Assembly: GCF_037975245.1 (NCBI RefSeq) | Contig: NC_092577.1 | Coordinates: 16,382,013-16,446,012, forward strand | Source of the DNA: Apostichopus japonicus | Lineage: Eukaryota; Echinodermata; Holothuroidea; Aspidochirotida; Stichopodidae | Direction: 5' to 3' | DNA: 64,000 nucleotides | Shown here: one piece after another, positions 63,534 to 64,000 of the stretch | Layout of the letters: each line of letters begins with the position of its first letter | How positions within the stretch are numbered: position 1 is the first letter of the stretch | Translations under genes and position numbers: made by a program | The notes under the pieces: generated by a model | What the model saw: the letters and a program-made list of their open reading frames with translations, nothing else | Told to the model about the DNA's origin: nothing | The model's database searches: none

Positions 63534-64000
63534 ACAGTTCAGTGTCAAACAAAATAATAACATGGATAAATCTACTGTACGTAGCACTGGGAACACGGAA
63601 CATTTGGCCACACAGAGACATAATCATCCAAAAGTCACCTAAGGAATTTCAAGAAAAATATAAAGACACGGTCATAATCATAGATGCCACTGAACTAACT
63701 GTCCAAGTGCCAAGTTCACTTCAGAAACAGTGAGTGCTACAGCAACTATAAGCACCACACTACGCTAAAGTCATTGATTGGCGTAGACCCAATGGGTGGC
63801 GTGAAGTTTGTTTCGCAACTTTTCGAAGGGTCAATAAGCGATAAAGAAATAGTAAAGCGAAGTGGGTTTCTCACTGTTTTAATAATGAAACTTTAATGTG
63901 GAGAAATCCTGCCAGGGGACGGTATCACGGCAGATTGGGGTTTTAATATTGGAGAAGACCTTCAAGAACTTGCCTTAAAACTAAATGTTCCCCCCTTCCT

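Larger units (their letters stand above)
59205..64000 (+). pseudogene. Harbinger/ISL2EU-type (DDE_Tnp_4) transposase, interrupted by LINE-B; runs off the window
   Basis: Left piece up to 59244 (ELFMHFTGMASYE...) and right piece from 62966 (ERFKQILRFVCPTLDNED) join across the LINE-B target duplication. They give the YTGMxxYExFxxLxxFVxP lead of DDE_Tnp_4 proteins. Further on (63541-64000) come KIITWINLLYVALGTRNIWP, then EFQEKYKDTVIIIDATELTV (first catalytic Asp). After a shift near 63730 come YKHHTTLKSLIGVDPMGGVK, VSQLFEGSISDKEIVKRSG, a TAA near 63893, and GDGITADWGFNIGEDL (second catalytic Asp; usually ADRGF). It continues to the window edge (LNVPPF). The gap at 63160-63540 includes a CATA repeat and no recognisable coding. 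Confidence 0.75.

Noticed and set aside
63425-63733. 102-codon frame starting before the CATA repeat
   Set aside because: The first half is microsatellite (His/Thr/Tyr periodic). Only the part after about 63541 is real transposase coding and is annotated as such.

Overview
This window looks like nuclear DNA of a marine invertebrate, most likely a deuterostome (echinoderm, hemichordate or cephalochordate). Genes have introns with GT/AG borders, spacers are AT-rich, there are no bacterial operons, and one LTR retrotransposon has the integrase-before-RT order described for Gmr1-like elements of deuterostomes. I cannot name the species. No tRNA, rRNA or CRISPR array was found. Almost every recognisable coding segment belongs to a mobile element or to a multi-copy, transposon-like gene family, and most are broken.

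Layout. (1) 1-5.5 kb: an OTU-like exon (minus), a decayed LINE-A copy, and unrecognised DNA. (2) 5.6-18.8 kb (plus): a multi-exon gene with a SET methyltransferase domain, a four-times tandemly duplicated 36-37 codon exon, a zinc-finger-like region and a tyrosine-recombinase-like C-terminal domain. Two ORF1-only LINE-A copies have landed in its large exon, each leaving target-site duplications. (3) 18.8-20.8 kb: long tandem repeats rich in AGGTCA. (4) 21.2-31.6 kb (plus): a P-element-type transposase pseudogene with an N-terminal RAG1-like Cys-rich region. It is split by an LTR retrotransposon (22431-27419) and by a 5'-truncated LINE-B (28697-30504). (5) 34.1-36.5 kb: a third ORF1-only LINE-A, head-to-tail with a fragment carrying the parent's ORF2 C-terminus. 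(6) 37.0-41.1 kb (minus): a decayed CR1/L2-like LINE holding a solo-LTR-like insert. (7) 46.9-54.1 kb (minus): a three-exon remnant of a gene family of unknown function. Its large second intron holds a LINE-B tail, a jockey-like RT fragment and a fourth ORF1-only LINE-A. (8) 57.7-58.2 kb: simple and C-rich repeats. (9) 59.2-64 kb: three nested layers. A Harbinger/ISL2EU-type transposase pseudogene is interrupted by LINE-B, and LINE-B by a 1.35-kb terminal-inverted-repeat element that carries a RecQ-like helicase fragment.

How the parts relate. LINE-A and LINE-B share the 3' terminus CACGTAAAAAGC and homologous ORF2 C-termini. ORF1-only LINE-A copies keep a long ORF1 reading frame but have lost ORF2, so they must borrow a reverse transcriptase; a LINE-B-like or full-length LINE-A enzyme is the obvious donor. 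This parallels mammalian HAL1. The strongest candidates for undescribed biology are this half-LINE family (with a 3' transduction), the SET/tyrosine-recombinase gene, and the helicase-carrying TIR element with 9-bp target duplications. Several apparent frameshifts fall in homopolymer runs, so base-calling error is a live alternative to decay for those sites.
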